Shown here in pieces: positions 17,991 to 26,546 of a stretch of DNA of 64,000 nt. The stretch is taken from the NCBI RefSeq assembly GCF_001936475.1, contig NZ_MSPQ01000006.1, positions 331,741 to 395,740 of the forward strand, given 5' to 3'. The notes below the pieces were generated by a model. That model had not been told where the DNA came from. It saw nothing but the letters and a program-made list of their open reading frames with translations, and did not search any database. How positions within the stretch are numbered: the first letter of the stretch is position 1; the number at the start of each line of letters is the position of its first letter. Position numbers and translations under genes: made by a program. The DNA is from Algoriphagus marinus. Lineage in GTDB: Bacteria > Bacteroidota > Bacteroidia > Cytophagales > Cyclobacteriaceae.

Positions 17991-18452
17991 CTAATAAATA
18001 GGTAGGATAGTTGAATTTTTGATTTCATGGAGTACGAAGGAACTCTGGATTTTTGAAATATTACTCAAAGCCGCCAGCTTTCCTGATGAGAATAAATGGT
18101 AATCATTCAAATCCTTTACAATAAGCTTTAACAGAAAATCATTGGCCCCACCCATAAGGTAGCATTCTAACACTTCGGGGAATTTCAACACTGCATCCCT
18201 GAAGGACTCTATGGATTCTAATTTCTGACTTTCCAAAGAGACCGAACAAAATATAACCATGTAGGAAGGAAGCATGGATTGCTCAAGAACCGCAACATAC
18301 TTTTTAATCATACCACTTTCCTCCAGCCTTCTCACCCGGTCATAAACAGGAGTCTTGGTCAATCCAAGTTTAGAGGCTAGATCCTTTACACTTACTTTCG
18401 AATCTTCCTGCAGTAGCTGGAGAAGATTTCTATCGATGTCATCTAATTTCAC
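17991..18452 (-). CDS. Lrp/AsnC family transcriptional regulator
   Basis: 153 aa from a GTG start (VKLDDIDRNLLQLLQED). A longer GTG start at 18479 would begin inside the dispersed repeat and is less likely. The N-terminal helix-turn-helix (VSVKDLASKLGLTKTPVYDRVRRLEESG) precedes the RAM/AsnC effector domain with the LMGGANDFLLKLIVKDL core. These regulators form octamers and respond to amino acids. It is divergent from a methionine-gamma-lyase-like gene at 18829, so it probably controls that gene in response to a sulfur amino acid. A 15-bp palindrome between them is a candidate site. Confidence 0.9.
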   Translation of the reverse strand: MKLDDIDRNLLQLLQEDSKVSVKDLASKLGLTKTPVYDRVRRLEESGMIKKYVAVLEQSMLPSYMVIFCSVSLESQKLESIESFRDAVLKFPEVLECYLMGGANDFLLKLIVKDLNDYHLFSSGKLAALSNISKIQSSFVLHEIKNSTILPIY

Positions 18453-18481
18453 GTGTTTATATTTTTTTTTAGAGGTCACGT

Positions 18482-18541
18482 GGAATCTCGCAGAATATAA
18501 TCATCTCAGTGTGTGACTTTTTAGTCATACTCGATTTCATG
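18482..18541 (-). repeat. Dispersed repeat, copy 2
   Basis: Box A GGAATCTCGCA at 18482-18492 and box B CTCGATTTCATG at 18530-18541. Between them AGTGTGTGAC and a TGAC-TTTTTA-GTCA hairpin also match copy 3. Read on the minus strand it begins ATGAAATCGAG and runs into the 5' leader of the Lrp/AsnC gene. T-runs and an AGAGGTCACGT segment to its left (18463-18480) correspond to the same place in copy 3. Confidence 0.75.
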
Positions 18542-18559
18542 TGTTTGTAATTTGATTTT

Positions 18560-18625
18560 TAATGGCCACATAGCCTGTCCCGTCCCGATACATATCGGGA
18601 TTGCTTCGGGAAAATCTCGCATGGG
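18560..18625 (-). repeat. Partial dispersed repeat, tandem to copy 2, with a palindrome
   Basis: GGCCACATAGCCTG, then TCCCGATA-CA-TATCGGGA (18583-18600, perfect 8-bp arms), then AATCTCGCATGG (18613-18624). The first and last parts match the left half of copy 1 (2819-2867). Box B is missing, so this is a half copy placed next to copy 2. Confidence 0.6.
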
Positions 18626-18743
18626 TACTTATCACCCAAGGGAATGAACCTTCATCCATGCGGAATTTTATAACGTAATTCTTCCTGATTAAATAAAAAA
18701 GGAGAATCAATAAAGTGACTCAACCCTTAATAGCTTAAATATA

Positions 18744-18758
18744 CAGGAAAATTTCCTG
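18744..18758. promoter_or_regulatory. 15-bp palindrome, candidate Lrp/AsnC operator
   Basis: CAGGAAA-A-TTTCCTG is perfect and lies about 40 bases upstream of the promoter box of the PLP enzyme gene, between it and the divergent Lrp/AsnC gene. Its size and position suit an AsnC-family site. Confidence 0.45.
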
Positions 18759-18796
18759 AAATATTAATCTAATCAGTTTCTGAATCTAGGACTATG

Positions 18797-18804
18797 TATT
18801 TTTG
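18797..18804 (+). promoter_or_regulatory. Bacteroidota -7 box upstream of the PLP enzyme gene
   Basis: TATTTTTG fits TAnnTTTG and lies 24 bases before the ATG, which predicts a short leader. The -33 TTG is not clear. Confidence 0.5.
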
Positions 18805-18828
18805 TCAGGACAATAATACCCTACTATT

Positions 18829-20091
18829 ATGAAAAACAGCCTGCAACCAGAAAGCCAAATGATGTCTTTTGGCTATAAACCAGAACTCTCAGAAGGAGCG
18901 ATTAAACCACCGATGTTTTTGACCTCAACATTTGTGTTTAAGACCGCTCAGGAGGGAAAATCATTTTTCGAAGTCGCGTACGGACTCCGGGAGAAAAAAG
19001 ACCAAGAAGATCTAGGTTTGATTTACAGTCGAATCAACAATCCTAATCTTCAAATATTGGAAGAGCGGCTTTGCCTCTGGAACAGGGAAGACGATTGTGC
19101 CATGTTCGAAAGTGGAATGGCGGCAATCAGTACTGTATTTTTAGAATTTCTTAAGCCAGGTGATTTGCTTGTCTACAGTATGCCTACCTATGGTGGCACA
19201 AGTCATTTCATTGAAGATTATCTCACTCGTCAAGGCGTACAAAGCATCGCCGTAAGGGCAACTGACTCTTTTGAAGAAGTGGTCGCCAAGGTGGAATCGA
19301 GTGGCCGGAAGGCGCAGTTAAAACTTATTTATCTGGAAACTCCAGCCAACCCAACCAATGACCTCTTTGATATCAGGCTTTACAAAAAGATTGCGGATCA
19401 TTTCAGCACGAAAGAAGCCACTGTCTCACTGGCAGTTGACAATACCTATATGGGTCCACTTTGGTCAAACCCAATAGAACATGGAGCAGACCTTGTGATT
19501 TATTCCGCTACAAAATTCATTGGTGGACATAGCGATGTGATCGCTGGTGCGGTACTTGGAAAAGCAGAATTGCTTCATCGCTTAAAAGTTATGCGCACGT
19601 TTTTGGGAAATATGGCCAGTCCTCATACCTGTTGGTTGCTGATCAGGAGTCTTGAGACCTTGAAAGTAAGACTGGAGCAACAAGCTAGAAATGCCCAGAA
19701 GATTGCAGATGCCTTGAAGGATGACCCTCGAGTTGAAAAGGTAAGCTTCCTTGGACATCTAGAACCTGGAAGTAAATCTCATACTATTTATTCTCAACAA
19801 TACTCCTCAGCGGGTACAATGATCTCTTTTGAATTGAAAGGTGGAGAGGAAGAAGCATTTCGATTCTTGAACAGTCTCAAGTTGATCAAGTTGGCCGTAA
19901 GTCTGGGTAGTACTGAAAGTTTGGTACAACTTCCAGCTGCAATGACGCATATAGGAATGAGTAAAGAAGCAAGGGCTCAAATGGGAATCTCGGACAAGCT
20001 TATACGACTCTCAGTAGGAATAGAGCATGCTGATGACCTGCTTTTGGATATACTCAATGGGATCAGTCAAAGCTTTACAGAGGTCAAATAA
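18829..20091 (+). CDS. Cys/Met-metabolism PLP enzyme (methionine gamma-lyase / cystathionine gamma-synthase-like)
   Basis: 420 aa fold-type I PLP enzyme. The PLP lysine is K229 in YSATKFIGGHSD, and the pyridine-binding Asp is D204 in LAVDNTYMG. Phosphate-binding ESGMAAIS and substrate-side YSRINNPN are also present. The family covers cystathionine gamma-synthase/lyase and methionine gamma-lyase. Exact specificity cannot be fixed, but a dedicated divergent Lrp/AsnC regulator favours a catabolic amino-acid lyase role. The protein carries an unusual charged insertion (REKKDQEDLG) near residue 54 just before YSR. Confidence 0.88.
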   Translation: MKNSLQPESQMMSFGYKPELSEGAIKPPMFLTSTFVFKTAQEGKSFFEVAYGLREKKDQEDLGLIYSRINNPNLQILEERLCLWNREDDCAMFESGMAAISTVFLEFLKPGDLLVYSMPTYGGTSHFIEDYLTRQGVQSIAVRATDSFEEVVAKVESSGRKAQLKLIYLETPANPTNDLFDIRLYKKIADHFSTKEATVSLAVDNTYMGPLWSNPIEHGADLVIYSATKFIGGHSDVIAGAVLGKAELLHRLKVMRTFLGNMASPHTCWLLIRSLETLKVRLEQQARNAQKIADALKDDPRVEKVSFLGHLEPGSKSHTIYSQQYSSAGTMISFELKGGEEEAFRFLNSLKLIKLAVSLGSTESLVQLPAAMTHIGMSKEARAQMGISDKLIRLSVGIEHADDLLLDILNGISQSFTEVK

Positions 20092-20131
20092 AACCAGGTC
20101 TTTAAAAAGATAGAAAAGTTTATTTGACCAC

Positions 20132-20185
20132 GAGCGGAGTCTAGCAAAGCAATCAAGAGATTGGCAGTTTTGTAAGGCTCCGCTC
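20132..20185 (+). other. Inverted repeat GAGCGGAG/CTCCGCTC in the convergent intergenic region
   Basis: Perfect 8-bp arms at 20132-20139 and 20178-20185 with a 38-base spacer, between two converging genes. No T-run follows, so its role as terminator is unsupported. Confidence 0.3.
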
Positions 20186-20208
20186 TTATGCTAAAACAAA
20201 GGCCCAGC

Positions 20209-21282
20209 CTAAAATGGAAAAGTCAAGAGCGCATGCTGGCTTACGGTATTAAAGTCCCGCCAGACCCGATTCAGTTCAGTATGAGTTCTTGCAGCTTCTA
20301 AACCAGCAAATGGGAAAAGTTTAGCATTCGACAGTCGGCAAGCCTGAGTGAGTTTTCTGCTTATTTTACTGACTTTTTTCAAACCTGATGCAGAGGTCTC
20401 TCCTTCTTCAATCAGTTCAGCCCAAGAGCTTTCGATAGCTTGGTAAAAGTCACTTCTCAACGACTGAATCCCTTTCGATTCTTTGACAAAGACCTTTTGA
20501 AAATAGTCCAGCTGCTTTTTATCATAGGATCGGATTTCATTCCGCTTCCAAAAACTTTTCTCAATCAATTCCTGAAAATGAATGCTGATTCCTAAGATAT
20601 TCACTGCTAGCGTTGCCTCGGCAAACTGCAAAAATGGATAGCGAAAGATCGGGTCTGGCAGTTTAGTTTTGTCCGGAAGTATCTCAAAGTATCGGTTAGA
20701 CGGAACCACCAAATCTTCACATCGAAACGCATGACTACCTGTTGCAATCATCCCCATGTAATTCCAGCTATCCAGAATTTCCACTTCAGATTTTCGAAGT
20801 ATAAAAGCTTTGATTAGGGGTTTTCCATTTGAATCTAAGATAGGTTTCCCATTTTCAACCAGCTCACAATTAGCCGTGAAATGACTGGCATGCAAAGCTC
20901 CAGAGGCATAAGTCCAATTTCCACTAATCCGGAATGAGTCACCTATTTTTTCTGCTTTCCCACCTACGAAGCCACTTCCTGCGAGACAAAGCTTGGGTTC
21001 TTTTGCTAGTTCTTCTCGCATTTCATTTTCCATAAAACCAACAAACCATCCTGCTCCAGCACAGAGCGTCACTGTCCAGCCTAGACTTGCGTCATGAGAA
21101 GCCAGTTTTTCCTCTTGTAAAAGCCCTTTCGTCAATTCTAAACCTAACCCTCCCATTTTTTTTGGGATAAAAAGCTTAAACCAATTTTGATTGTTGATCT
21201 CCTCTAACCACTCATCTGGAAGTCTGCCAATTTGCGCAGCTTTTTTTGCAAATTCTTCACTAAAAATTTCGAGATTTTCCAT
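20209..21282 (-). CDS. Acyl-CoA dehydrogenase-like flavoprotein
   Basis: 357 aa from the ATG at 21280-21282; an in-frame TTG one codon upstream is ignored. Acyl-CoA dehydrogenase fold features are the N-terminal helical domain (WFKLFIPKKMGGLGLELTKGLLQEEKLASHDASLGW), the beta domain (GSFRISGNWTYASGALHASHF-like) and the C-terminal four-helix bundle. It is shorter and more diverged than classical fatty-acid enzymes, and the usual catalytic Glu context is not obvious. It may instead belong to the related flavin-dependent monooxygenase group (DszC/HpaB-like). It stands alone and gives no pathway clue. Confidence 0.75.
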   Translation of the reverse strand: MENLEIFSEEFAKKAAQIGRLPDEWLEEINNQNWFKLFIPKKMGGLGLELTKGLLQEEKLASHDASLGWTVTLCAGAGWFVGFMENEMREELAKEPKLCLAGSGFVGGKAEKIGDSFRISGNWTYASGALHASHFTANCELVENGKPILDSNGKPLIKAFILRKSEVEILDSWNYMGMIATGSHAFRCEDLVVPSNRYFEILPDKTKLPDPIFRYPFLQFAEATLAVNILGISIHFQELIEKSFWKRNEIRSYDKKQLDYFQKVFVKESKGIQSLRSDFYQAIESSWAELIEEGETSASGLKKVSKISRKLTQACRLSNAKLFPFAGLEAARTHTELNRVWRDFNTVSQHALLTFPF

Positions 21283-21330
21283 CAAACAAGTTTACGAAGA
21301 GATCAAGAAAAAATGCCCAATACTAAAATG

Positions 21331-21353
21331 AAAAAAGCCGGGATTTCCGGCTT
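21331..21353 (-). terminator. Rho-independent terminator of the esterase gene
   Basis: GCCGG and CCGGC flank a GATTT loop, extended by A/T pairs. On the minus strand the stem is followed by six T residues. It lies just after the stop of the 21359-22648 gene. Confidence 0.85.
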
Positions 21354-21358
21354 TTAAA

Positions 21359-22648
21359 TTATTTCTTTTTTCGCTGAGCGGCCATCCACTCCATAATCGT
21401 CACCGGCCGACCGTCAAGAAGAACAGGGCTTCCGTCCAACTCTGTTCGAGCCATATTGGAATGCGAATAGATCCAAGACCAGTGACCGCTGTAGTAATAG
21501 TCATCTCCTCCATAAAAACCCGTAATATCCGTCACGTGATCGTAAAATGAGAAGTGCACATTCTTGGCACCAGCTTTCTTCAAGCGATCGAAAAGAGGCA
21601 CAACAGTATCTGCGGGCTTCGTCGTTTGATCATCCTTGGAATGAATAAACCACATTGGTACATTCTTAATTTTTTGGAGCTGTGAATCTGAAATAAATTC
21701 ATTTCCATAAGCAAGCGCGCTAATAAAGCCTGCTGCGAAATAGTCTGGGTGCTCAAGGATTAATTTAAGAGACATATAACCTCCATTAGAACAGCCACCT
21801 ACATAGATTCGAGTTGGATCGATTTTAGGGTTTTTAGCCACATAATCTTGAATTAAACCAAAAAGAGCCTCGTTATAAATATCATTAGTTTGCCCACGAG
21901 TCATCCCTTCGGCTGCTTGCATCCAGAAAGTTGGGGCCTGAGGAACCAGTACATAGGCTCCTCCGAATAACATCTGGATTTCAGGAGAAGCATAGTTAAA
22001 TGCCTTATTCCCCATAAGTGCGATGGTAGGATCTGATCCTCCTTCTCCTCCTCCATGTAGCCAGATAATAAGTGGTGCTTTTTCGGGACTTGATTTAGGT
22101 GTAAAAGCAGCAAAAGTCAATGTGGTATTGTCCTTTGTGAATTTTCCCTCCAAAGCAAAATCATCTACAATCGGGCGAGACCTCCCTGATTCTTCATTCC
22201 AAATATTACCAGTTTTGGTATCCAAAATTGTCATCTGATAGTCAATCCAGAAATTACCGCCTCGACTTCCAGTTCGCATGTATTGAATCGGAGAGCCCAA
22301 AGGCATTACAGGGCTCACAGCGAGAACTAATGTCGCATAGCTCCCTTCTGTTACTCTATTACCAAACTCATCCGAAGGATAGCCTAAAATGACAGATCTT
22401 TTACCTGCCTTATGACCGGCCGGAATCTCTCCGATATCTGAAGACCGATTAACATAGATCTCAAAATCAGATGCATTCACTTCTTTTATAGACTGATTCA
22501 TTTTTATCACCACTTTATTGGCAGCTGGCCCCCAATCAAAGCCTTCAATGATTAGATGATAAGTTTGTGGAGCTTGAAACTCAATTGAATTAGCCTGAGC
22601 AAATGATAAAAATGGAAGGTAAAGTAGAAGAAATAAATACTTTTTCAT
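21359..22648 (-). CDS. Secreted polyhydroxybutyrate-depolymerase/CE1-like esterase
   Basis: 429 aa from the ATG at 22646-22648, which opens a signal peptide (MKKYLFLLLYLPFLSFAQ); a 36-residue upstream extension is open but lacks secretion sense. An N-terminal beta-rich domain (about 25-190) precedes an alpha/beta hydrolase domain with LIIWLHGGGEGG (oxyanion), nucleophile elbow YVGGCSNGGYMS, Asp in WFIHSKDDQTT, and His in the GHWSW region. It resembles esterases annotated as PHB depolymerase, feruloyl esterase or prolyl oligopeptidase-like. The substrate is unknown. It has its own terminator. Confidence 0.82.
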   Translation of the reverse strand: MKKYLFLLLYLPFLSFAQANSIEFQAPQTYHLIIEGFDWGPAANKVVIKMNQSIKEVNASDFEIYVNRSSDIGEIPAGHKAGKRSVILGYPSDEFGNRVTEGSYATLVLAVSPVMPLGSPIQYMRTGSRGGNFWIDYQMTILDTKTGNIWNEESGRSRPIVDDFALEGKFTKDNTTLTFAAFTPKSSPEKAPLIIWLHGGGEGGSDPTIALMGNKAFNYASPEIQMLFGGAYVLVPQAPTFWMQAAEGMTRGQTNDIYNEALFGLIQDYVAKNPKIDPTRIYVGGCSNGGYMSLKLILEHPDYFAAGFISALAYGNEFISDSQLQKIKNVPMWFIHSKDDQTTKPADTVVPLFDRLKKAGAKNVHFSFYDHVTDITGFYGGDDYYYSGHWSWIYSHSNMARTELDGSPVLLDGRPVTIMEWMAAQRKKK

Positions 22649-22833
22649 GAGGAGAGTTAGGTTTGATAAGATTGATAAGCGTGATAATAATGATCTTAAA
22701 AATACAAATCCACTAGAATTATGTAGGAGGTGAAATCCAAAACTTTTTATAGTCAAAATCTAACTTAGAAAATCAAAAAAGAATTAAATCAAGCAAATTT
22801 TAAACATTATCGCATTTAACTTGTTAGATAGTT

Positions 22834-23187
22834 ATGAGTTCATTTTTAAAACCTACCGGCAGAATCACGAGAAGACTTTATCTAGTACTTTTCATGATTT
22901 TTTATTTTACAAATATTTTGAGTCTTATGTTGATATGGCAATCCTATCATGGCGAAGCCTGGCCAATATTCTTTTCCTTCATCATTATCCTGATCGCTTC
23001 GATTATTTTACTCCTTATCCAAGCAATCAAACGACTGCATGATATAGGAATGGACTGGAAATACGCACTTTATTTATTAATTCCACCGCCTGTCAATTTC
23101 ATTGGTTTTATTTGGCTTGCGTACAAACCAGGGGAAAAAGGATTAAATAAATATGGTCCAGATCCAAGAAAAACAGATATAGTTTAA
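22834..23187 (+). CDS. DUF805 family inner-membrane protein
   Basis: 117 aa with four hydrophobic segments. The family signature RLHDIGMDWKYALYLLIP and the ending NKYGPDPRK match DUF805. The family is widespread and of unknown function. It converges with the GMC oxidoreductase gene and ends 6 bases from it. Confidence 0.88.
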   Translation: MSSFLKPTGRITRRLYLVLFMIFYFTNILSLMLIWQSYHGEAWPIFFSFIIILIASIILLLIQAIKRLHDIGMDWKYALYLLIPPPVNFIGFIWLAYKPGEKGLNKYGPDPRKTDIV

Positions 23188-23193
23188 TCGTTT

Positions 23194-24885
23194 TTAAGAT
23201 AGCGTGCCTTTTTTCAACTCCTTTACTGCATAATCTACTGCTCTAGCAGTCAATGCCATAAAAGTTAATGAAGGATTTTGCACCCCTGTAGAAGACATTG
23301 CCGCTCCGTCTGTCACAAAGACATTAGGAAGTTCATGAAATTGATTGAATCCATTTAGCAAAGAAGTTTTTGGATCCTTGCCCATCCTTACCCCTCCCAT
23401 TTCATGAATATCAAGACCTGGATTTTGACCACTATCGGAAGTTCTGATGTTTTTGCAGCCCGCTTTCTCGAGCATCTCCTGACCTTGCGTATAAAAATCA
23501 GCTAGGACTTTTTCATCATTGTCGTCGTAGCTTACATCAATTTTCAGCAGCGGCATCCCCCATTCATCTTTTTGATCTTTACTTAGGGAAACTTGATTCG
23601 TCTCTTTTGGAACGGTCTCCGCCTGGACCATCATCCAGACATGCCATGGGCCCACTTCCGTATTTGCTTGCTTAAGTTCAGCACCTAATGCTGCATCAGC
23701 CACTCCATTTCCTCTACCTCTTGAGGCACTAAAGAAAGGCATATATCCACCCTGAAAATCCATATCCTGCTTTTTGACATTGCGGAAATTCGGCATCATC
23801 ATCGTCGTAGGCCTTCTACCAAAGTAATAGCTGTCTTCAAATCCTTCGAAATCTGCACTCATAGAACCTCGGTAATTGTGAAAAGCCACGAATTTACCAA
23901 GCAAACCAGAATCGTTTCCAAGTCCATTTGGATAGCGCTTGGATGTACTGTTGAGCAAAATCAGGTTGGTATTCAATGTAGCAGCATTGAGAAAGATTAC
24001 TTTCGCAAAGTATTCTGTGGCTTCTTTAGTGACTCTATCGATCACTCGAACACCGGTTACTTTTCCTTTTTCATCGTCAAATATCAATGAATGTACCACT
24101 GAATCTGGTCTAAGAGTTAGATTTCCTGTTTTTGCGGCCCAAGGCAAAGTCCCGGAATTACTACTGAAATATGCACCAAATGGACATCCTCGATAGCATT
24201 GATTTCTGGCCATACATTGACCTCTTCCTTGTTGGAGGTGGATTTCCTTTGGCTTGGTCAAATGAGCACATCGTCCACCAATGGGATCACGATCTGGATA
24301 TGCGGCTTTGATTCGTTTCTGTAATTCCTTTTCCACACAATTCAATCCCCAAGCTGGTAAAAATTCTCCATCAGGAAGTGTATCCAAGCCGTCATAGTTC
24401 CCGCTGATTCCCACAAATCGCTCTACATGACTGTACCAAGGCGCGATATCAGCATAACCAATTGGCCATTCAATCGAATAACCATCCCGCCCTGGACGCT
24501 CAAATTCATAACGACTCCAACGCTGTGTCTGTCGAGCCCAAATCAAAGATTTCCCACCAACCTGATAGCCTCGAATCCAGTCAAATGGTTTTTCCTGCAC
24601 ATAAGGATGCTCTGAATCCTTCGCGAAAAAATGCTGTGTGTCTTCTGCATAGGCATAGCAACGGTTGACTACCGGATCTGCAAGCTTTTGATCCAGAGGA
24701 ATTTGGTTACGATGGGGCATGTCCCAAGGTGCCGCGGTCATGGTTGGATAATCCTTCAAATGCTGAACATCCCTTCCCCGCTCCAGAACAAGGGTTTTTA
24801 AGCCTTTTTCACAAAACTCTTTAGCTGCCCATCCTCCAGAAATCCCGGATCCTATTACTATTGCGTCGTATTCGTGCGTGTTCAT
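23194..24885 (-). CDS. GMC family FAD oxidoreductase
   Basis: 563 aa from the ATG at 24883-24885 (MNTHEYDAIVIGSGISGG). The upstream 29 codons overlap the terminator of the neighbouring permease gene and are excluded. The FAD motif VIGSGISGGWAAKEFCEKGLKTLVLERG, the Cys-rich RGQCMARNQCYRGCPFGAYFSS region and the C-terminal GGVRMGKDPKTSLL ... VTDGAAMSSTGVQNPSLTFMALTARA are GMC features. GMC enzymes oxidise sugars or alcohols. No gluconate-dehydrogenase subunit 3 partner is present in this window. No twin-arginine signal is seen. Confidence 0.9.
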   Translation of the reverse strand: MNTHEYDAIVIGSGISGGWAAKEFCEKGLKTLVLERGRDVQHLKDYPTMTAAPWDMPHRNQIPLDQKLADPVVNRCYAYAEDTQHFFAKDSEHPYVQEKPFDWIRGYQVGGKSLIWARQTQRWSRYEFERPGRDGYSIEWPIGYADIAPWYSHVERFVGISGNYDGLDTLPDGEFLPAWGLNCVEKELQKRIKAAYPDRDPIGGRCAHLTKPKEIHLQQGRGQCMARNQCYRGCPFGAYFSSNSGTLPWAAKTGNLTLRPDSVVHSLIFDDEKGKVTGVRVIDRVTKEATEYFAKVIFLNAATLNTNLILLNSTSKRYPNGLGNDSGLLGKFVAFHNYRGSMSADFEGFEDSYYFGRRPTTMMMPNFRNVKKQDMDFQGGYMPFFSASRGRGNGVADAALGAELKQANTEVGPWHVWMMVQAETVPKETNQVSLSKDQKDEWGMPLLKIDVSYDDNDEKVLADFYTQGQEMLEKAGCKNIRTSDSGQNPGLDIHEMGGVRMGKDPKTSLLNGFNQFHELPNVFVTDGAAMSSTGVQNPSLTFMALTARAVDYAVKELKKGTLS

Positions 24886-24936
24886 ATTTGAAAAATAAGG
24901 GATTGTTTTAAGACTTTTATAAAAAAATCGAATTAG

Positions 24937-24970
24937 TAAAAAAGCCCGAGGATATAAATCATCGGGCTTC
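24937..24970 (-). terminator. Rho-independent terminator of the ABC permease gene
   Basis: GCCCGA...TCGGGC stem around an AT-rich loop, followed on the minus strand by TTTTTT. It lies 25 bases after the permease stop codon and in front of the GMC gene start. Confidence 0.85.
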
Positions 24971-24992
24971 ATATTTTTTAGAAATTCTTTTT

Positions 24993-26237
24993 TTATTCGT
25001 ATCGCAAGGATTCGATAGGATCTAGTCTACTGGCTTTGTAAGCAGGAAAATAACCAGAAAGCAATCCTACAACAATACAAATCAAAAAGGCGACAAACAT
25101 CCATAACCATGGAATCAAAAACCCTCCGGCCCCAATTACCAGCGAAATTAAATTCCCTATTCCTATTCCAAGAATCATCCCGAAAATGCCGCCAAGGACA
25201 CAAATCATGATTGCTTCAAACAAAAATTGTTGACGGATTTTTAATGGTGTTGCGCCCAAAGCTTTTCTAATTCCAATTTCTCGGGTTCGTTCAGTCACAG
25301 ATACAAGCATGATATTCATCAAACCTATGGATGCTCCTAAAAGTGTGATAAATCCAATTCCGAAACCTCCAATTCTCAAGTAGCCCGCAACCTCTTCTAG
25401 ACTTTCAGCTACAGATTGACTCTTTGTCAAATCAAAAGAATCTTCTTGAGCAACACGATCCTGACGGATTTTTCGCATCATCCCAATTGCTTGTCCCATT
25501 TCGTAATCAACTCGCTCAGGACCTGAGGCAACACCAGTTACGTTATAATTAAAAGTACCACGCTGATCCAAGCGACTTGCATTTTCAACAGGAATAAGAA
25601 TCTGACGATCCGCACCGGAATCTGGTCCTACACTTCCTTGCTTCTCCAAAACTCCAATAATGGTATATGGCCTTCCGAAAAATGAAATCTTCTCTCCAAT
25701 TGCTTCCTCGTTTGATTCAAATAAAAGCTCCTTCAGTTCCTTTCCAATAATAGCAACGCTATTACCATACCTGACTTCGAGATTTCCAAAGTTTCTTCCT
25801 TCCTGAAGATCCATGGCCTTTATACTCATGTAATTCTCGTCTACACCTCTAATTCTAACATTTGGGTTAGTTTTTTTCGATCCTCTTTTCACTTCGGAAG
25901 AACCCGTCACAGACACAAAAACCGTGGAAATTCCAACGCTGGAGTAGGCTTGTTTAAAGTCCATAACTTCATCATAGGTAAGCTTTGGATAGATCTTTTG
26001 AGATTTACCATCAGTGACAGCACGGCCACCACTGAAACCTTTATTTTTTAATTCGAAAGAGTTTGCGCCTAGGCCTGCAAAACTATCTGCAATCTGGGCC
26101 TTTATCCCGTCTATGGCTGTGAGCATCCCCACCAACGAAGAAATGCCGATTGCAATAATAGCTCCGGTAAGGATGGTACGAAGTAGGTTTACCTTTATTG
26201 AGTTTACTGCTTCTCGAATATTTTCGATCAAATTCAT
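24993..26237 (-). CDS. MacB/FtsX-type ABC transporter permease
   Basis: 414 aa. An N-terminal transmembrane helix (residues 20-42) is followed by a large periplasmic MacB_PCD domain, then three C-terminal helices of the FtsX domain, with [29 protein letters not shown] at the cytoplasmic loop. These permeases work with a separate ATPase in export of lipoproteins, peptides or signals. No ATPase gene is adjacent, so the partner is elsewhere. It has its own terminator. Confidence 0.92.
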   Translation of the reverse strand: MNLIENIREAVNSIKVNLLRTILTGAIIAIGISSLVGMLTAIDGIKAQIADSFAGLGANSFELKNKGFSGGRAVTDGKSQKIYPKLTYDEVMDFKQAYSSVGISTVFVSVTGSSEVKRGSKKTNPNVRIRGVDENYMSIKAMDLQEGRNFGNLEVRYGNSVAIIGKELKELLFESNEEAIGEKISFFGRPYTIIGVLEKQGSVGPDSGADRQILIPVENASRLDQRGTFNYNVTGVASGPERVDYEMGQAIGMMRKIRQDRVAQEDSFDLTKSQSVAESLEEVAGYLRIGGFGIGFITLLGASIGLMNIMLVSVTERTREIGIRKALGATPLKIRQQFLFEAIMICVLGGIFGMILGIGIGNLISLVIGAGGFLIPWLWMFVAFLICIVVGLLSGYFPAYKASRLDPIESLRYE

Positions 26238-26357
26238 ATTATGTTCGGATTAGAACAGATTAATTTCATTTTTTTAGAAAATGCCTTTAATTATAACCAA
26301 TTCAGCTTGATTTGGCTATTTAAGACACTAATTTTTAACATTCCTTATTTCAAATTT

Positions 26358-26546
26358 CTATTTGGCTTCTATCAAAGGAACATAAACTTTTTCAACGGAT
26401 AGAGCAGAAAATGGATCATAACTAGAATCAAATGTCTCGAATTGATCCCTGCTCAACTGCACTTGTGTAAACCTTCCTACCAAATAGTTTTTTTCGAGAA
26501 ACCGATAGAAGCAATCCCTATATCTTTTAATGCATTCGATCTGCAC
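26358..26546 (-). CDS. Small hypothetical protein overlapping the 3' end of miaE
   Basis: 62 aa from a GTG start that overlaps the last 20 bases of miaE in another frame. The composition looks protein-like (CIKRYRDCFYRFLEKNYLVG, VEKVYVPLIEAK) with many aromatic residues and no signal peptide. I do not recognise a family. The overlap would allow translational coupling to miaE. Without homologues it could still be chance. Confidence 0.4.
   Translation of the reverse strand: MQIECIKRYRDCFYRFLEKNYLVGRFTQVQLSRDQFETFDSSYDPFSALSVEKVYVPLIEAK

Noticed and set aside
18537..18659. 40-codon minus-strand frame across the half repeat copy
   Set aside because: It consists of dispersed-repeat sequence, is not maintained in the other copies, and ends inside copy 2, so it is treated as repeat and not gene.
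18480..18828. SAM-type riboswitch before the methionine-lyase-like gene
   Set aside because: The region is explained by repeat copies, a palindrome and a short-leader promoter. No conserved riboswitch core was recognised.
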